Below are positions 1 to 9,418 of a stretch of 50,476 nt of DNA, piece after piece (within the stretch, counting starts at the first letter, position 1; each line of letters starts with the position of its first letter). The notes beneath the pieces were generated by a model, which made no database searches, was not told where the DNA came from, and was given only the letters and a program-made list of their open reading frames with translations. Location: assembly GCA_903945325.1 (NCBI GenBank), contig CAJAVE010000373.1, forward strand, positions 1 to 50,476. Reading direction: 5' to 3'. This stretch comes from an uncultured beta proteobacterium. Its GTDB lineage: Bacteria > Pseudomonadota > Gammaproteobacteria > Burkholderiales > Burkholderiaceae_C. The position numbers were made by a program, and so were the translations under genes.

Positions 1-13
1 GCGAGCGAAAGGT

Positions 14-676
14 TCAGGGTTTCCAGTGCAGGAAGTTGCGGTAGAGAGAGAGACCGTGGTCGGCACTTTTTTCGGGGTGAAACTGGGTAGCGAAAATATT
101 ATCGCGCGCTATGGCCGCAGAAAAGCGCTGACCATAGTCAGTTTCGCCCACGCTGTGGCGCGCATCAGACGGTCGGGCGTAGTAACTGTGGACAAAATAG
201 AAATAGCTGCCATCCGGCACATCCCCCCAGACGGGGTGCGGCCGCGGATGACCCAGGTCACTGTGCCACACCTGGTTCCAGCCCATTTGCGGCACCTTGT
301 AGCGGCTGCCATCGGGCTGGATCTGGCCAGCCAGTTCGAATTTAACGACCTCACCGGGAATGAGCCCCAGACACGGCGTGTCCAGCTCTTCGCTGTGATC
401 CAGCAGCATTTGCATGCCCACACACACTCCCATTAGCGGCTTGTGCTGCGCCGCGTGCATCACGGCGCCATACATGCCGCTCTCATGCAGCTCGCGCATG
501 CAGTCGCGCATGCCGCCCTGCCCCGGCAAAACCACGCGGTCGGCTGACATCACTTCTTGCGGAGTGCGGGCCCAGACGACCTCTACACCGGCGTTCGCGG
601 CGACATGCATCACGGCCTGCGTGACCGAACGCAGATTGCCCATGCCGTAATCCACCACAGCAACTGTTTTCTTCAT
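14..676 (-). CDS. hisH: Imidazole glycerol phosphate synthase, glutaminase subunit HisH
   Basis: HisH hydrolyses glutamine and passes the ammonia to HisF, which makes imidazole glycerol phosphate and AICAR in histidine synthesis in the cytoplasm. The 220-residue protein is a class I glutamine amidotransferase. The nucleophile Cys85 lies in GVCVGMQML, and the His200/Glu202 pair lies in FHPEKS, completing the triad. Full length for the family. The ATG start at 676 is the natural one because the reading frame opens with the typical [11 protein letters not shown] strand. It is the last his gene in the window; hisA and hisF would be expected just beyond the left edge. hisB lies 65 bp upstream, and that gap holds a dispersed repeat. 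Confidence 0.97.
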   Translation of the reverse strand: MKKTVAVVDYGMGNLRSVTQAVMHVAANAGVEVVWARTPQEVMSADRVVLPGQGGMRDCMRELHESGMYGAVMHAAQHKPLMGVCVGMQMLLDHSEELDTPCLGLIPGEVVKFELAGQIQPDGSRYKVPQMGWNQVWHSDLGHPRPHPVWGDVPDGSYFYFVHSYYARPSDARHSVGETDYGQRFSAAIARDNIFATQFHPEKSADHGLSLYRNFLHWKP

Positions 677-731
677 GCTATATTTTTAGTAGCTGCTTGC
701 GCAATGTCTGTGGGCTCTAGAGCCCGATTTG
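677..731. repeat. Dispersed comamonad-type repeat, copy 1
   Basis: The hisH-hisB gap is filled by a T-rich stretch, the core TAGCTGCTTGCGCA and a perfect 14-bp palindrome GGGCTCTAGAGCCC at 712-725. The same core recurs at 14038, 18979 and 46251 and, in weaker form, at 6404, 23218 and 46831. It could form a hairpin in the his mRNA between hisB and hisH. Whether it affects expression is unknown. Confidence 0.65.
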
Positions 732-741
732 ATTCATAAAA

Positions 742-1374
742 CTAGAGTGAACCTTTGGTGGACGGGATCATACCCGCAGCCCGTGGGTCGCGCTCCACCG
801 CGGCCCGCAGCGCGCGGGCAAAGGCCTTGAACACGGTCTCGGCCTGGTGGTGGGCATTTTCACCCTTCAGGTTGTCGATGTGCAGGGTGACAAAGGCATG
901 GTTGACGAACCCCTGAAAGAACTCGTGCGCCAACTGGCTGTCGAAGGTGCCGATCATGCCGCTCTTGAACGGAACATCCATCACCAGGCCCGGGCGGCCC
1001 GAAAAATCGATCACTACGCGGGACAGCGCCTCGTCCAGCGGCACATAGGCGTGTCCATAGCGGCGGATGCCTTTTTTGTCGCCAACCGCCTGGTGAAAGG
1101 CCTGGCCCAGTGTGATGCCCACGTCTTCGACGGTGTGATGACCGTCAATGTGCAAATCGCCATCGGCCTCGATGTCCAGGTCAATCATGCCGTGGCGGGC
1201 GATCTGGTCGAGCATGTGGTCAAAGAAACCAATGCCGGTGCTTAGCCGCGCCTGGCCCGTGCCATCCAGATTGATCTTGACGCGAACACGGGTCTCCGCC
1301 GTGTTGCGGGTCACCTCGGCAATGCGATCCGGGTTGGCGTTTTGCGGGATTTCGATCAGCGAATGGTTGCTCAT
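742..1374 (-). CDS. hisB: Imidazoleglycerol-phosphate dehydratase HisB
   Basis: Catalyses dehydration of imidazole glycerol phosphate to imidazole acetol phosphate in histidine synthesis. The 210-residue protein is the monofunctional form, without the phosphatase domain of the enterobacterial enzyme. The metal-binding His-rich motifs are present: [11 protein letters not shown] near residue 52, [10 protein letters not shown] near residue 76 and [12 protein letters not shown] near residue 175. Its ATG overlaps the hisC stop by 4 bp (ATGA), so translation is probably coupled to hisC, which makes the later-acting aminotransferase of the same pathway. Confidence 0.97.
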   Translation of the reverse strand: MSNHSLIEIPQNANPDRIAEVTRNTAETRVRVKINLDGTGQARLSTGIGFFDHMLDQIARHGMIDLDIEADGDLHIDGHHTVEDVGITLGQAFHQAVGDKKGIRRYGHAYVPLDEALSRVVIDFSGRPGLVMDVPFKSGMIGTFDSQLAHEFFQGFVNHAFVTLHIDNLKGENAHHQAETVFKAFARALRAAVERDPRAAGMIPSTKGSL

Positions 1375-2507
1375 AGGGATTCCTGGAGTGCTGCCAAGAG
1401 GTGCGTATTTTCATCAGCGGTTCCGACGGTCACACGCAAACATTGGGCCAGCAATGGGTGCATTTTAGAAACGTTCTTGACCAGGACCCCGCGTGCCTTG
1501 AGGCCATCGAAGGCTTTTTGCGCATCGGACACCCGGATCAGAATCATGTTGGCATCGCTGTCCCAGGCTTTCACACCCGCCATGGTACGCAGAGCGGTGA
1601 GCAGCCGCGCACGCTGGGCACGCAATTCGGCGGCCTGCTGCGCGAACACGTCGGCATGCTCCAGGGCAAACAGTGCGCACTCGTAGTTCAGCACGCTGAT
1701 GTTGTAGGGTGGGCGCACCTTGTCGACCTCGGCAATCAGGGCCTTGTGCCCCATCATGTAGCCGATGCGCACCCCTGCCAAACCAAACTTGCTCAGGGTG
1801 CGCATCAGCAGCACATGGGCGTGCGCGGCGGGCTGGGCACGGATGGTGTCAAGGTAGGTGCGACTGGAAAATGGCTGGTAGGCCTCGTCAATCACCACCA
1901 GACTGCCCGCTTGACCCGCCGCCGCGATCACGCGGGCCATGGCATCGGCATCCCACAGATTGGCCGTGGGGTTGTTGGGGTAGGCCAGATACACGATGGC
2001 GGGCTGGTGCTTTGCAATCGCGACCAGCATGGAGGACTCGTCCAGCGCAAAGTCGGCCGTGAGCGGCACACCGACAAAATCCAGCCCCTGCAACGCCGCG
2101 CTCATGGCATACATCACAAAGCCCGGCAGCGGCGCCAGAATAACGGGCTTCTTGCCGGTAATCGGGTCCAGCGCCACGTCACAGGCCATGGCAAGGAGCG
2201 AAATCAGTTCATCCGAGCCATTGCCCAGCATGATGTCGCAGCCCTCGGGCATCTGCGCGTAAGCGGCCAGCGCATGGCGCAGGTCGTTGACGCGGCCATC
2301 CGGGTAGCGGTTCAGCGCCAGCGCGCCCAGTCGCTGGCCCAATGCCTCCTGCAACTCGGGCGGCAGGCGGTGCGGGTTCTCCATGGCGTCGAGCTTGACC
2401 ATACCGATGGAATCCTGGATAGCGTAGGCGTGCATGGATTGCACGTCCTGGCGGATGCGCCGCTGGATCAGGGTGTCCAGCGCCGGTGCTGTGGTGGGTG
2501 TGGTCAT
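1371..2507 (-). CDS. hisC: Histidinol-phosphate aminotransferase HisC
   Basis: A PLP-dependent class I/II aminotransferase that converts imidazole acetol phosphate and glutamate to histidinol phosphate. The 378-residue protein has the expected fold markers: GNGSDELI near residue 95 for phosphate and cofactor binding, YPNNPTAN near 176, [10 protein letters not shown] near 204 with the Asp that contacts the PLP nitrogen, and the Schiff-base Lys240 in [15 protein letters not shown]. It overlaps hisB by 4 bp. Upstream, where hisD would be expected directly, there is a 234-bp gap, then a chemoreceptor gene and a small secreted-protein gene, so hisC may need its own promoter. Confidence 0.97.
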   Translation of the reverse strand: MTTPTTAPALDTLIQRRIRQDVQSMHAYAIQDSIGMVKLDAMENPHRLPPELQEALGQRLGALALNRYPDGRVNDLRHALAAYAQMPEGCDIMLGNGSDELISLLAMACDVALDPITGKKPVILAPLPGFVMYAMSAALQGLDFVGVPLTADFALDESSMLVAIAKHQPAIVYLAYPNNPTANLWDADAMARVIAAAGQAGSLVVIDEAYQPFSSRTYLDTIRAQPAAHAHVLLMRTLSKFGLAGVRIGYMMGHKALIAEVDKVRPPYNISVLNYECALFALEHADVFAQQAAELRAQRARLLTALRTMAGVKAWDSDANMILIRVSDAQKAFDGLKARGVLVKNVSKMHPLLAQCLRVTVGTADENTHLLAALQESL

Positions 2508-2525
2508 GCGGTGCAGTTCTACTGG

Positions 2526-2642
2526 TCAGTCGGCCATCTTATTGGGCCGGTTGTTCCGCCAGGCCTGGAGACCCTGCGGTGTGGTTTGAAACGGGTCCAG
2601 GATAGTGACGCCATCGATGTGCTGCTGGGCGTCAGGCTGGGC
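2526..2642 (-). pseudogene. Possible gene remnant between chemoreceptor gene and hisC
   Basis: A stop-bounded minus-strand frame of about 38 codons ends in TGA at 2526-2528 and reads like the carboxy end of a protein (DPFQTTPQGLQAWRNN). It has no ATG and is preceded directly by an in-frame stop. It could be a fragment left when the his region was rearranged, or just non-coding sequence. I do not recognise a family. Confidence 0.15.
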
Positions 2643-2741
2643 TCAATATTATGCGAGATTCATCCAGCACGAAATTGGTATGAATGTATCAAACCCGTCT
2701 TGGTCAATTGTCTGGCGTTCGCCCGCACATGCGCGCCGGCT

Positions 2742-3881
2742 TCACTGGTCCGTTTGAAACACCGCAACCGCATGCGCCAATCTGGCAGATTGGTCCTTAA
2801 GGCTTTCGGCCGCAGCTGCCGACTGTTCCACCAAAGCAGCATTTTGCTGGGTCATCTGGTCGAGGTCACCAATTGCAGAATTGACCTCGCTGATCTCGCG
2901 TGACTGCTCCTCCGACGCTGCCGTGATCTGCGAAACGATAGTGCCAACCTGTTGAACAGACGTCACGATCTCACCCATGGTGGTGCCGGCAGCCTGAACC
3001 AGTTTGGAGCCCGCCTCAACACAGTTGACCGATGCACCAATCAGCAATTTAATTTCCTTCGCCGCTTGCGCACTGCGGCCCGCCAGACTTCGAACCTCGC
3101 TGGCGACAACCGCAAAGCCGCGACCCTGTTCACCCGCACGCGCCGCCTCAACCGCCGCGTTAAGCGCCAGTATGTTGGTCTGAAAGGCGATACCGTCAAT
3201 CACGCCAATGATCTCGCTGATCTTCTTCGAGCTCTGGTTGATTTCTTCCATGGTGGCAACGACTTTGCCAACGACATCTCCCCCGCGCTGGGCTACCGCG
3301 GCAGCCGTTGCAGCGAGCTGATTGGCCTGGAGCGCGGCACTGGAAGATTGGCGTACTGCATTGGTCAGGTCTCCCATCGTGGAGGCCGTGCGCTGCAAAT
3401 TGGAGGCTGTATGTTCAGTCCGGTTGCTGAGGTCCTGATTGCCTATTGCGATTTCATGCGAGGCATCCGAAATGCTGTGCACCGAATTCTTGATTTCACC
3501 TATCGTCGACTGGAGTGTCCCAACCAGACTGGAAAGCGAGTGCATGAGGCTGCCTTCTGGCGCGCTGGACAACCTCACAGCCAGGTCGCCCTTGGCGAGC
3601 GAAGCCAACGCCCGCCTAGCGTGGGATGGTTCTCCGCCCAGAACCAGATGTGCAGTACGGCGAATCCAGACCGTAAAACCGATGCAAACCGCGACACAGA
3701 TAGCGGTCAGGATTGCCGTCAACGTGCCCCCTATCTGAAGGTAGCCGGCAATAGTCTCCGCACTGACAGCCTTTGATTGGTCTTGCAACAAGACAGCCCC
3801 AAAAACGACCGAACCACCGGCACCCGCCACCATCACAGTGGGAATGACCATGGATAGCGTTAGCTTCTCTGTGTAATTCAC
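2742..3881 (-). CDS. Methyl-accepting chemotaxis protein with a minimal periplasmic loop
   Basis: A chemoreceptor that would signal through CheW and CheA to the flagellar motor or another output. Numbered from the GTG at 3881, transmembrane helix 1 is about residues 9-32. A periplasmic loop of only about 17 residues follows, then helix 2 at about 50-73, a HAMP linker, and a long coiled-coil signalling domain. The highly conserved hairpin tip reads [20 protein letters not shown]. The GTG start has a GGGAG ribosome site 7 bases upstream. The longer frame to 3965 begins with TTG and adds 28 unlike residues. There is no room for a ligand-binding domain, so it may sense membrane state or an accessory protein. 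Its place between hisD and hisC is unusual. Confidence 0.9.
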   Translation of the reverse strand: MNYTEKLTLSMVIPTVMVAGAGGSVVFGAVLLQDQSKAVSAETIAGYLQIGGTLTAILTAICVAVCIGFTVWIRRTAHLVLGGEPSHARRALASLAKGDLAVRLSSAPEGSLMHSLSSLVGTLQSTIGEIKNSVHSISDASHEIAIGNQDLSNRTEHTASNLQRTASTMGDLTNAVRQSSSAALQANQLAATAAAVAQRGGDVVGKVVATMEEINQSSKKISEIIGVIDGIAFQTNILALNAAVEAARAGEQGRGFAVVASEVRSLAGRSAQAAKEIKLLIGASVNCVEAGSKLVQAAGTTMGEIVTSVQQVGTIVSQITAASEEQSREISEVNSAIGDLDQMTQQNAALVEQSAAAAESLKDQSARLAHAVAVFQTDQ

Positions 3882-3977
3882 TTCTATTCTCCCAATGTCG
3901 CAGTGCTGGATCTCTGCAGTCGCCTCAGAAACATAACACATTGCACGCACAACGCTGGCGAACAATGGCAGCTGACT

Positions 3978-4391
3978 TCAATCCGAACAGGCGTACACCG
4001 TAGCCAGCGCATTGACCAACACCAGTTGCACCGGCATGTCCGCCTCGTACAGGTCAGCGTTGCGTTTCAGTTCGGTGTCATACAGACTCTTGGCCATGTG
4101 TGGCTCCAGTCGGCGGTCGTTTAGACAGATGGTGGGTTTGGCGCCGTTGCGAACGCCGTGCGCGTGGGCTTCCAGCACGCCTTCCATCACCCCCACCAGG
4201 TAGTAGTTGGCGTAGTGAATGCCTTGCTTGTTGGACTTTTCGAGCGCGCGCAACTCACGCAGGGACATGGCGGACGCGTTGGCCGCCAGACTGGCACCGG
4301 CCAGCAGCAGTACGCAAGCGCGGATCACAGAAAAGGATGAAGACGAGAAGACTTTCGAGTGCATAGTGAATAGTCGCAAGGTAGCGACCAT
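3978..4391 (-). CDS. Small secreted protein, possibly Rap1a/Tai-like
   Basis: A 137-residue protein of unknown role. An amino-terminal hydrophobic stretch (about residues 20-41, ending ASA) looks like a signal peptide, so the mature protein is probably periplasmic. The mature part has YYLVGVMEGVLEA, a single Cys in PTICLND and a carboxy end ALATVYACSD. This layout (G-x-x-x-G helix, two cysteines, P-x-x-L-V-x-x-AL) resembles the Rap1a/Tai immunity-protein-like family. That match is by eye only. Met10 is an alternative start. It sits 25 bp downstream of hisD and just upstream of the chemoreceptor gene, and may be co-transcribed with both. Confidence 0.7.
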   Translation of the reverse strand: MVATLRLFTMHSKVFSSSSFSVIRACVLLLAGASLAANASAMSLRELRALEKSNKQGIHYANYYLVGVMEGVLEAHAHGVRNGAKPTICLNDRRLEPHMAKSLYDTELKRNADLYEADMPVQLVLVNALATVYACSD

Positions 4392-4416
4392 TCTTACACC
4401 CCGCTCGCCAGGCGTT

Positions 4417-5733
4417 TTACTTCAGCCGCATTTCCGCAGCCCGGGCATGGGCTTGCAGGCTTTCGCCGTAGGCCAGTTCGGCGGCGATGGGGCCCAGCAC
4501 CTGGGCTCCGGCCTCGCTGACTTCGATGATGCTGGAGCGCTTTTGAAAGTCGTACACGCCCAGGGGGCTGGAAAAGCGCGCGGTGCCGCTGGTGGGCAGC
4601 ACATGGTTGGGACCGGCGCAGTAGTCGCCCAGTGACTCGCTGGTGAAAGCACCCAAAAAGATCGCGCCTGCGTGTTTGAGCAGCGGCTCCCAGCGGTGCG
4701 GGTCCTGGCTGGACACTTCCAGGTGCTCGGGGGCGATGCGGTTGCTGATATCGCAGGCCTCTTGCATGCTGCGCGTCAGGATCAATGCACCACGGTCGTT
4801 CAGGGACTTGGCGATGATCTCAGCGCGGGGCATCTGCGGCAGCAGGCGGTTGATGGCGGCTTGGACCGCATCAAGATAGGCCGCATCGGGGCACAGCAGA
4901 ATGCTTTGCGCCAGCTCGTCGTGCTCGGCCTGGCTGAACAAATCCATGGCCACCCAGTCAGGCGGTGTCGTGCCATCAGCCAGCACCAGAATCTCCGACG
5001 GCCCTGCAATCATGTCGATACCCACGGTGCCGAAGACGCTGCGCTTTGCCGCAGCCACAAATGCGTTGCCGGGGCCGGTGATTTTGTGCACGGCCGGAAT
5101 GGTAGCCGTGCCGTACGCCAGCGCCGCCACGGCCTGCGCGCCACCGATGGTGAAGGCACGGGTCACACCGGCAACATAGGCAGCTGCGAGCACCATGGCA
5201 TTCTTTTCGCCGCCCGGTGTGGGCACGACCATGATGATCTCAGCCACGCCCGCCACGTGGGCGGGAATGGCGTTCATCAACACGGACGACGGATAGGTCG
5301 CCTTGCCGCCAGGCACATAAATGCCGACACGGTCCAGCGGTGTGACCTTTTGGCCCAGCAGGCTGCCATGCTCGTCGCGGTAGCTCCAGCTTTCCCCGCA
5401 GGCCTTCATCTGCGCCACGTGGTAGCTGCGAACGCGCCGTGCGGCCGCTTCCAGCGCTTCACGCTGCGGGACCGGAATGCTGTCAAAGGCCGCCTTGAGT
5501 TCGGCCTGCGTCAGCTCCAGTTCGGCCACGGATTGGGTCGGAACCTGGTCCCACCGTGCGGTGTACTCCAGCACGGCGGCATCGCCACGCTCACGCACAT
5601 CACGCAGGATGGCAGCCACACTGGTCTCAATGGCCGAATCGGTATCCGCAGCCCAATGCAGGCGCGCCTGGAAGGCGGCCTCAAATTGGCTGTCGGCGGT
5701 CGAAAGGCGCAGGGGCGTGGCGGTCAATGTCAT
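4417..5733 (-). CDS. hisD: Histidinol dehydrogenase HisD
   Basis: A zinc enzyme that carries out the last two steps of histidine synthesis, oxidising histidinol to histidine with two NAD+. The 438 residues are full length. Recognisable parts include the NAD-binding strand [19 protein letters not shown] near residue 135, [13 protein letters not shown] near 197, [13 protein letters not shown] near 219, the SQAEHDE zinc/active-site segment near 267 and the catalytic APEHLEV near 333. It starts 15 bp after the hisG stop, so the two are surely in one operon. Downstream the his order breaks: two non-histidine genes precede hisC. Confidence 0.97.
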   Translation of the reverse strand: MTLTATPLRLSTADSQFEAAFQARLHWAADTDSAIETSVAAILRDVRERGDAAVLEYTARWDQVPTQSVAELELTQAELKAAFDSIPVPQREALEAAARRVRSYHVAQMKACGESWSYRDEHGSLLGQKVTPLDRVGIYVPGGKATYPSSVLMNAIPAHVAGVAEIIMVVPTPGGEKNAMVLAAAYVAGVTRAFTIGGAQAVAALAYGTATIPAVHKITGPGNAFVAAAKRSVFGTVGIDMIAGPSEILVLADGTTPPDWVAMDLFSQAEHDELAQSILLCPDAAYLDAVQAAINRLLPQMPRAEIIAKSLNDRGALILTRSMQEACDISNRIAPEHLEVSSQDPHRWEPLLKHAGAIFLGAFTSESLGDYCAGPNHVLPTSGTARFSSPLGVYDFQKRSSIIEVSEAGAQVLGPIAAELAYGESLQAHARAAEMRLK

Positions 5734-5748
5734 GGCAATAGCAAAGGT

Positions 5749-6399
5749 TCAGGCGGGCACCGCAATGGCACTGGCAAAGGCATCAATGATTTTGCGAATC
5801 GGCTCGCGCTTGAGCTTGAGCGCGGCCTGGTTCACGACCAGGCGCGAACTGATTTCCATGATTTGCTCCACTTCGACCAAGTGGTTGGCTTTGAGCGTAC
5901 CGCCGGTGGAGACCACGTCCACGATGGCATCGGCCATGCCGACCAGTGGTGCCAGCTCCATGCTGCCATAGAGCTTGATCAGGTCTACGTGCACGCCTTT
6001 GGAGGCGAAAAATTCGCGCGCAATGGCCACAAACTTCGTAGCAACCGTCAAACGCGAACCCTGCTTGACCGCCGAAGCGTAGTCAAAATCAGCGCGCACC
6101 GCCACGCTCATACGGCACTTGGCAATCTGCAGATCCAGCGGCTGGTACAGCCCCTGACCACCGTGCTCCAACAGCGTGTCCTTACCGGTGATGCCCAGGT
6201 CGGCACCGCCATACTGGACGTAGGTCGGCACGTCGGTTGCGCGTACGACAAGCAAACGCACTTCGGGCAGATTGGTGTCCAAAATCAGCTTGCGCGATTT
6301 TTCCGGGTCATCCAGCACTTCAATTCCGGCCGCCTTGAGCAGCGGCAGGGTTTCGTCAAAAATACGGCCTTTGGAAAGCGCCAATGTAATCATGCTCAT
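5749..6399 (-). CDS. hisG: ATP phosphoribosyltransferase, short form HisG
   Basis: Catalyses the first, committed step of histidine synthesis, joining ATP and PRPP. At 216 residues this is the short form, which lacks the carboxy-terminal histidine-binding domain. Known short HisG proteins work only in a complex with the regulatory subunit HisZ, which is not in this window. The PRPP loop is visible as [14 protein letters not shown] near residues 161-174, and [15 protein letters not shown] is the typical amino end. Two in-frame ATGs (codons 1 and 3) could start it. The gap to the BolA gene upstream holds a degenerate copy of the dispersed repeat. Confidence 0.97.
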   Translation of the reverse strand: MSMITLALSKGRIFDETLPLLKAAGIEVLDDPEKSRKLILDTNLPEVRLLVVRATDVPTYVQYGGADLGITGKDTLLEHGGQGLYQPLDLQIAKCRMSVAVRADFDYASAVKQGSRLTVATKFVAIAREFFASKGVHVDLIKLYGSMELAPLVGMADAIVDVVSTGGTLKANHLVEVEQIMEISSRLVVNQAALKLKREPIRKIIDAFASAIAVPA

Positions 6400-6403
6400 C
6401 TTT

Positions 6404-6441
6404 CAATAGCAGCCTGCGCAAATTACACGGGGTCTGCAGCC
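6404..6441. repeat. Dispersed repeat, degenerate copy 2
   Basis: The short gap between hisG and the BolA-like gene contains AATAGCAGCCTGCGCA followed by a C/G-rich tail. This is a diverged form of the TAGCTGCTTGCGCA core seen at 677, 14038, 18979 and 46251. Confidence 0.4.
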
Positions 6442-6445
6442 ATTT

Positions 6446-6688
6446 TCAGGCATTATTCTTGGCCCATTCGGAGGGCGTAAAGGCTTTAATGGAGAGTGCA
6501 TGCACCTCATCGGTCTTCATGCGCTGCCCCATGGCGGCATACACCTTTTGGTGGCGGGCAATGGTGCGCACGCCTTCAAAGGTTGAGGAAACCACGGTGG
6601 CATACCAATGCCGGCCATCGCCATCCACATGGCACATCTCACAGGCGATGTGGCCTTCGATCAGGGTCTGGATTTCTTGAGCGGTCAT
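6446..6688 (-). CDS. BolA family protein (IbaG-like)
   Basis: An 80-residue BolA-family protein. Members bind glutaredoxins and [2Fe-2S] clusters and help in iron-sulfur trafficking. The fold signature is the class II KH-like region with VVSSTFEGVRTIARHQKVYAA followed by DEVHALSIKAFTPSEW. The reading frame is open 30 codons further up, but the ATG at 6688 gives the family's normal amino end (MTAQEIQTLIEG) and the longer version would run into the exporter gene. In many Burkholderiales murA follows this gene. Here hisG follows directly. Confidence 0.9.
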   Translation of the reverse strand: MTAQEIQTLIEGHIACEMCHVDGDGRHWYATVVSSTFEGVRTIARHQKVYAAMGQRMKTDEVHALSIKAFTPSEWAKNNA

Positions 6689-6701
6689 ATGTGTACCAAG
6701 T

Positions 6702-7457
6702 TCAACTGCGAATTTTGTAACCGGTGCGCAGCAAATGCATGGCAACCAGGCTGACGACGGCCAAGGCTGAGCCAACAATGCTCAGGCTCAACCAGGGGGA
6801 TGCATCGCTTACGCCAAAAAAGCCGTAGCGAAAGCCGTCGATCATGTAGAAAAAGGGATTGAGATGGCTCACTTTTTGCCAAAAGGGAGGCAGTGACCCA
6901 ATGGAATAGAACACACCGCTCAAAAAAGTCATGGGCATGATGACAAAGTTCTGAAACGCTGCCAACTGGTCAAATTTCTCCGCCCACAAACCGGCGATCA
7001 GCCCCATGGCCCCCATCAAAGCGGCGCCTAAAATGGCAAAAACCACAATCCACAGGGGAGCCGCAAACGTCAGCGGCGCAAACCAGACTGCCACCAGCAA
7101 CACGCCTGCACCCACCACCAGACCCCGCACAATGCTTGATCCCACATAGGCCACAAACCAGCTCCAGTGTGAAAGCGGCGTGAGCAGCAAAAAGACCAGG
7201 TTGCCCATGATCTTGCTCTGGATGAGTGAAGACGAACTGTTGGCAAAGGCGTTTTGCAAGACGCTCATCATCACCAGGCCAGGTACCAGAAACGCGGTGT
7301 AACGCACGGTGTCGTAGACCTTGACATGGTCTTCCAGCACATGGCCAAAAATCAGCAGGTACATCATGGCGGTGAGCACCGGCGCCGCGACGGTCTGAAA
7401 GCCGACCTTCCAGAAGCGCAAAACTTCCTTATAGAAAAGCGTTTGCCAGCCGGTCAT
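6702..7457 (-). CDS. ABC-2 type exporter, permease subunit (YadH-like)
   Basis: A 251-residue inner-membrane protein with six hydrophobic segments, typical of ABC-2 permeases of the YadH/NodJ type. The carboxy half contains the family motif region ALMGAMGLIAGLWAEKFDQ and the stretch PMTFLSGVFYSIGSLPPFW. Its start overlaps the ATPase stop by 4 bp, so the two form one exporter of unknown substrate. The pair lies between the mla genes and BolA on the same strand, a placement I know from related betaproteobacteria. Confidence 0.92.
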   Translation of the reverse strand: MTGWQTLFYKEVLRFWKVGFQTVAAPVLTAMMYLLIFGHVLEDHVKVYDTVRYTAFLVPGLVMMSVLQNAFANSSSSLIQSKIMGNLVFLLLTPLSHWSWFVAYVGSSIVRGLVVGAGVLLVAVWFAPLTFAAPLWIVVFAILGAALMGAMGLIAGLWAEKFDQLAAFQNFVIMPMTFLSGVFYSIGSLPPFWQKVSHLNPFFYMIDGFRYGFFGVSDASPWLSLSIVGSALAVVSLVAMHLLRTGYKIRS

Positions 7458-8398
7458 TCCGTTATCCCCACGGGCTGCTGAGTGGACGCACGGTTCATGA
7501 TGTCAATGAAGACATCTTCCAGATCGGCCTTGCGCATTTCGACATCTTCCACTACCAGCCCGGACTCGCGCACAGCGGCGAGGTACTGTTCGATTTCCAG
7601 CGCGCTGTTGGCCGGCAACTGAACCACGCTGCCGGTGATGCGGGCGCGCGCCGCCAATGCGGGAGGAAGAGTGCCGCTGGTTTTGAAACGCAGCACATTG
7701 CCGGAGGCTGCTTTCAGCAAATCACTGGTGCGGTCCAGCGCCACCACTCGACCCGTCTTGAGCATGGCAATCCGGTTGCAAAGGGCCTCGGCTTCTTCGA
7801 GGTAGTGCGTGGTCAGCAAGACCGTGTGGCCTAGCTTGTTGAGTTTGGAAATGAACTGCCACAGCGTCTGGCGCAGTTCCACATCAACGCCTGCGGTAGG
7901 CTCGTCCAGCACAATCACGGGTGGCTTGTGCACCAGCGCCTGCGCCACCAGCATGCGGCGCTTCATGCCGCCGGAGAGTTGGCGCATATTGGCGCCCGCC
8001 TTGTCGGTCAACCCCAGACTGCTCAGCAACTCATCGATCCAGTCATCGTTGTTCTTGATGCCGAAATAGCCGGACTGGAAACGCAGCGCCTCGCGGACAT
8101 TGAAAAAGGGGTCGAACACCAGCTCTTGCGGCACGATACCCAACTTGCGGCGCGCTGTAGCATAGTCGCCCTGAACATCGCAGCCTTGCACCAGCACGCG
8201 GCCGCTGGTGGCACGGGTCAAACCCGCCAGAATGCTGATCAGGGTCGTCTTCCCCGCTCCGTTGGGGCCAAGAAGACCAAAGAACTCGCCCTCTTCTATG
8301 TCAAATTGGACCTTGTCCAGCGCCAGAAAGGTGGACCCAGCAGGACCACGCGGCGATGCATAAGACTTGGAAACGGATAGAAAGGAGATGGCGGGCAT
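7454..8398 (-). CDS. ABC-2 type exporter, ATP-binding subunit (YadG-like)
   Basis: A 314-residue ATPase that energises the permease encoded immediately downstream. Walker A is GPNGAGKT at residues 44-51, the signature is LSGGMKRRMLVA, and Walker B is VIVLDEPTAGVD followed by the switch His in LLTTHYLEEAE. The roughly 75-residue tail after the nucleotide-binding domain is usual for the YadG/CcmA group of exporters. It lies 33 bp downstream of mlaB and may be transcribed with the mla operon. Substrate unknown. Confidence 0.94.
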   Translation of the reverse strand: MPAISFLSVSKSYASPRGPAGSTFLALDKVQFDIEEGEFFGLLGPNGAGKTTLISILAGLTRATSGRVLVQGCDVQGDYATARRKLGIVPQELVFDPFFNVREALRFQSGYFGIKNNDDWIDELLSSLGLTDKAGANMRQLSGGMKRRMLVAQALVHKPPVIVLDEPTAGVDVELRQTLWQFISKLNKLGHTVLLTTHYLEEAEALCNRIAMLKTGRVVALDRTSDLLKAASGNVLRFKTSGTLPPALAARARITGSVVQLPANSALEIEQYLAAVRESGLVVEDVEMRKADLEDVFIDIMNRASTQQPVGITE

Positions 8399-8431
8399 GG
8401 AGAACCGCCATTTTAGACGGTCGATGAGAGG

Positions 8432-8698
8432 TCAGGCTTGGGGCAACAGGCCTTCAATTCCGTACAGTGTGGCCAAGTCGGTCAGATGTTTGGGTGACCC
8501 CTGAACGACCAGCGACTTGCCAGCGCGCAGGCTGACGCGGCGCAGCTCGAGCAGCACGGCCAATGCAGACGAGTCAAAGCGCTCGAGCGCCTTTGCATCG
8601 ACGACCACTGAGGCGCCCTCCCCCTCCACTCCCGCGCACAAATGCGCCAGGCAGGACTTTGCCTGGTCGTGGGTCAGCTGAACGGGCAGACTCAGCAC
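8432..8698 (-). CDS. mlaB: STAS domain protein MlaB
   Basis: A small cytoplasmic STAS-domain subunit that binds MlaF and stabilises the MlaFEDB phospholipid transporter. The conserved core is VVVDAKALERFDSSALAVLLEL, where the Ser-Ser loop is the STAS phosphorylation-type loop. The frame stays open to 8746, but the GTG at 8698 gives the usual amino end (LSLPVQLTHDQAK) and 88 residues, and sits beside the mlaC stop (TGACGTG). It is therefore probably translated by coupling to mlaC. Confidence 0.88.
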   Translation of the reverse strand: MLSLPVQLTHDQAKSCLAHLCAGVEGEGASVVVDAKALERFDSSALAVLLELRRVSLRAGKSLVVQGSPKHLTDLATLYGIEGLLPQA

Positions 8699-8699
8699 G

Positions 8700-9338
8700 T
8701 CAGGCCTTCTTGCCGTTGTTCTTGTTGCGCTCGGCGAGGGTAGCAATCAGGCCATCAACACCCTTGGCATTGATCTCCTGTGCAAACTGGCTGCGGTAGG
8801 TCTCAACCAGCCACACCCCCAATACATTGAGGTTGTAAATGCGCCAACCAGCGCCCTGCCCGGGCGTCTTTTCCAGCCGGTAGTCCAGCTGGATGGTGTC
8901 GCCGTTGCCTTTGACTTCCGAGCGCACCAAAACTTCCTTGTCGTCATCGGCAGCACGCAAAGGTTTCATGGAAATGGTCTGGTCGGTCACTTGCGCCAAT
9001 GCACCGGCATACGTACGCACCAGCAGGATCTTGAACTCCTCTTGCAACCGCTTTTGCTGCTCAGGTGTCGCTTTGCGCCATGCCGGGCCAACGGCCGATG
9101 CGGTCATCCGCTGGAAGTTCACATTCGGCATGATGCGCGTGTCGACCAAGGCGATGACCTTGGCCATGTCACCAGCGCGGATGGCCTTGTCACTTTTGAT
9201 AGTATCCAGAACATCGACGGACAAACGCTTGATCAGCGCATCCGGTGCCTCTTCTTCGGCATGGACCACAGGAACCACCAATGCCGTCAACACGAATGCA
9301 GAGACAGCCAAAGCCTGACGTAAAAAAGATCGCTTCAT
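8700..9338 (-). CDS. mlaC: Periplasmic phospholipid-binding protein MlaC
   Basis: A soluble periplasmic carrier that moves phospholipid between the outer-membrane MlaA complex and the inner-membrane MlaFEDB complex. With the ATG at 9338 the protein has 212 residues and a clear signal peptide (MKRSFLRQALAVSAFVLTAL, ending VHA). A GTG four codons upstream is an alternative start. Family marks are LVDTRIMPNVNFQRMTASAVG, WRKATPEQQKRLQEEFK and the late VEWRIYNL-type strand, here AGWRIYNLNVLGVWLVE. It sits between mlaA and mlaB. Confidence 0.95.
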   Translation of the reverse strand: MKRSFLRQALAVSAFVLTALVVPVVHAEEEAPDALIKRLSVDVLDTIKSDKAIRAGDMAKVIALVDTRIMPNVNFQRMTASAVGPAWRKATPEQQKRLQEEFKILLVRTYAGALAQVTDQTISMKPLRAADDDKEVLVRSEVKGNGDTIQLDYRLEKTPGQGAGWRIYNLNVLGVWLVETYRSQFAQEINAKGVDGLIATLAERNKNNGKKA

Positions 9339-9418
9339 GGTTACTTTCACTTCTAGTTGTTAAATCCGCCACACCGTACCCTAACGCGCTGGTACCTCAA
9401 CGGGCCTACAGACCGCAA

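Noticed and set aside
1401..2903. A 500-codon plus-strand open frame over hisC and the chemoreceptor 3' end
   Set aside because: Antisense to a well-supported hisC, low-complexity composition, no recognisable domain.
4672..6480. A 602-codon plus-strand open frame across hisD and hisG
   Set aside because: It lies antisense to two conserved genes, has a His- and Arg-rich composition and matches no family. It is a shadow of high-GC coding sequence.
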